A stretch of DNA of 5,835 bases from NCBI GenBank assembly GCA_947089305.1, contig CAMUJQ010000061.1, forward strand, positions 1 through 5,835. The letters are read 5' to 3'. Source of the DNA: an uncultured Clostridia bacterium (lineage in GTDB: Bacteria; Bacillota; Clostridia; Christensenellales; UBA1242). A program made the translations under genes and the position numbers. The notes below the pieces were generated by a model. The model did no database searches. It worked only from the letters and a program-made list of their open reading frames with translations, and was not told where the DNA came from. This document shows positions 4,830 through 5,835 of this stretch, one piece after another. The number at the start of each line of letters is the position of its first letter. The first letter of the stretch is position 1.

Positions 4830-5835
4830 TGGCAAAAATAGCGTTAGAAGATGAAATAAAACGCTTAATGGAGCTTGGTAAAAAGCGCGAAAATTTAACT
4901 GAAGAGGAAATTGCATTAAGATTTTTAGACTATGATTTAACTGCCTCACAAATGGAAGAAATTGTTGCAACGTTTGAAAAAGCGGGCATTACTATTGTTA
5001 GAAGTGAAGAAGAAAAACAAGCTGATGACAAACTTTTAAACGAATTAATTTCTCAACCTAATCTTGATGATCCAGTTAAAACGTATCTTAGAGATATTGG
5101 TAAAGTTCCATTGCTTTCTAGTGAAGAAGAAGTTGAACTTGCAAAACGAATGATTGCAGGTGACGATTATGCGCGCCAGAAACTTTGTGAAGCTAACCTT
5201 AGACTTGTTGTTTCAATCGCAAAAAAGCATGTTAATAAAAGTGGTTATAGCAGATTTTCAATGCATTTTTTAGATTTAATTCAAGAAGGAAATCTTGGTC
5301 TTATTAAAGCTGTTGAAAAGTTTGATTATACTAAAGGTTTTAGATTTTCAACTTATGCAACATGGTGGATTCGTCAAAGCATAACTCGTGCTAAGAGCGA
5401 CCAAGGCCGTGTTATTAGAATTCCTGTACATATGGTTGAAACTATTAGTAAAGTTAACAAATGTGAAAGGTCACTTCAACAAGAATTAGGTCGTGATCCA
5501 ACAATTGAAGAAATTGCTGAAAAAATGAATATGGCTCCAAATAAAATTATGGAGATAAAAAGAAGTTCTCAAGACCCAACTAGTTTATCTAAACCAATGG
5601 GAGATGATGATGATAGTGTGTTTGGAGATAACATTCCTGACCCAACTCAACGTTCTCCATTTGAAACAGCTGAAGCCAAAGTATTAAAAGAACAACTTCT
5701 TGAAATTATTAACACTTTAACACCACGTGAGCAAGGTGTTATAAGACTTCGTTATGGTCTTGATGATGGTCGTCCTAGAACACTTGAAGAGGTTGGAAAA
5801 CAATATAGTGTTACTCGTGAGCGTATTCGTCAAAT
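4829..5835 (+). CDS. rpoD: RNA polymerase primary sigma factor, 3' end outside window
   Basis: ATG 4829 overlaps the dnaG stop (TAATG) and has GGAGG at 4817-4821, seven bases upstream. The visible 335 residues give the group 1 sigma-70 order: short region 1.1 (8-58), region 1.2 DPVKTYLRDIG (81-91), regions 2.1-2.4 with FLDLIQEGNLGLIKAVEKFD (147-166) and FSTYATWWIRQSITRA (173-188), region 3 with IPVHMVETISK (198-208), and region 4 starting at LTPREQGVIRLRYGLDDGRP (297-316) up to VTRERIRQ at the edge. Aromatic and polar residues that melt and read the -10 are kept. By homology about 35-40 residues are missing. Two oddities: about six extra residues between regions 2.1 and 2.2, and AKSDQGR where AIADQAR is usual. 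It directs housekeeping transcription and should recognise the TTGACA/TATAAT-type promoters seen in this window. Confidence 0.95.
   Translation, partial: MAKIALEDEIKRLMELGKKRENLTEEEIALRFLDYDLTASQMEEIVATFEKAGITIVRSEEEKQADDKLLNELISQPNLDDPVKTYLRDIGKVPLLSSEEEVELAKRMIAGDDYARQKLCEANLRLVVSIAKKHVNKSGYSRFSMHFLDLIQEGNLGLIKAVEKFDYTKGFRFSTYATWWIRQSITRAKSDQGRVIRIPVHMVETISKVNKCERSLQQELGRDPTIEEIAEKMNMAPNKIMEIKRSSQDPTSLSKPMGDDDDSVFGDNIPDPTQRSPFETAEAKVLKEQLLEIINTLTPREQGVIRLRYGLDDGRPRTLEEVGKQYSVTRERIRQ

Overview
The window is AT-rich throughout and uses the standard genetic code: TGG encodes Trp, every complete gene ends in TAA or TAG, and Shine-Dalgarno sites are AGGTGA or GGAGG type. The dnaG-rpoD operon, the AGGAG-type ribosome sites and the small XRE regulators suggest a low-GC Bacillota, probably an uncultured clostridium-like bacterium. 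That assignment is an inference; no marker here fixes the genus.

Layout, left to right. (1) The 3' end of a cytidine/blasticidin-S-type deaminase on the + strand, closed by a bidirectional terminator. (2) A convergent minus-strand gene for a SLOG-fold (DUF1273/YpsA-like) protein. (3) Two small XRE-family helix-turn-helix regulators on the + strand, the first divergent from the SLOG gene. (4) A + strand gene for a compact zincin metalloprotease that resembles the catalytic half of M3 oligoendopeptidases, with its own promoter and terminator. (5) The housekeeping pair dnaG (primase) and rpoD (primary sigma factor), overlapping by one base; rpoD runs off the right edge.

The part most worth attention is the accessory stretch from about 360 to 2890. 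The two intergenic regions that flank the first XRE gene carry copies of an odd-centred palindrome, TATG-N-CATA. In both regions two copies lie exactly 19 bp apart, centre to centre. One pair sits on the -10 and -35 of the SLOG gene, whose start codon falls where transcription should begin (predicted leaderless mRNA). The simplest reading is a small regulatory module in which one or both XRE proteins repress the SLOG gene and the second XRE gene through a shared operator. What the SLOG protein does cannot be told from sequence.

Three intergenic terminators, after the deaminase, the second XRE gene and the protease gene, are near-copies of one hairpin with a conserved 8-base loop and pairing-preserving changes in the stem. 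In the protease gene this hairpin lies inside the end of the reading frame. There is no gene-free stretch longer than about 150 bases. No tRNA, rRNA, CRISPR array or insertion sequence was seen.
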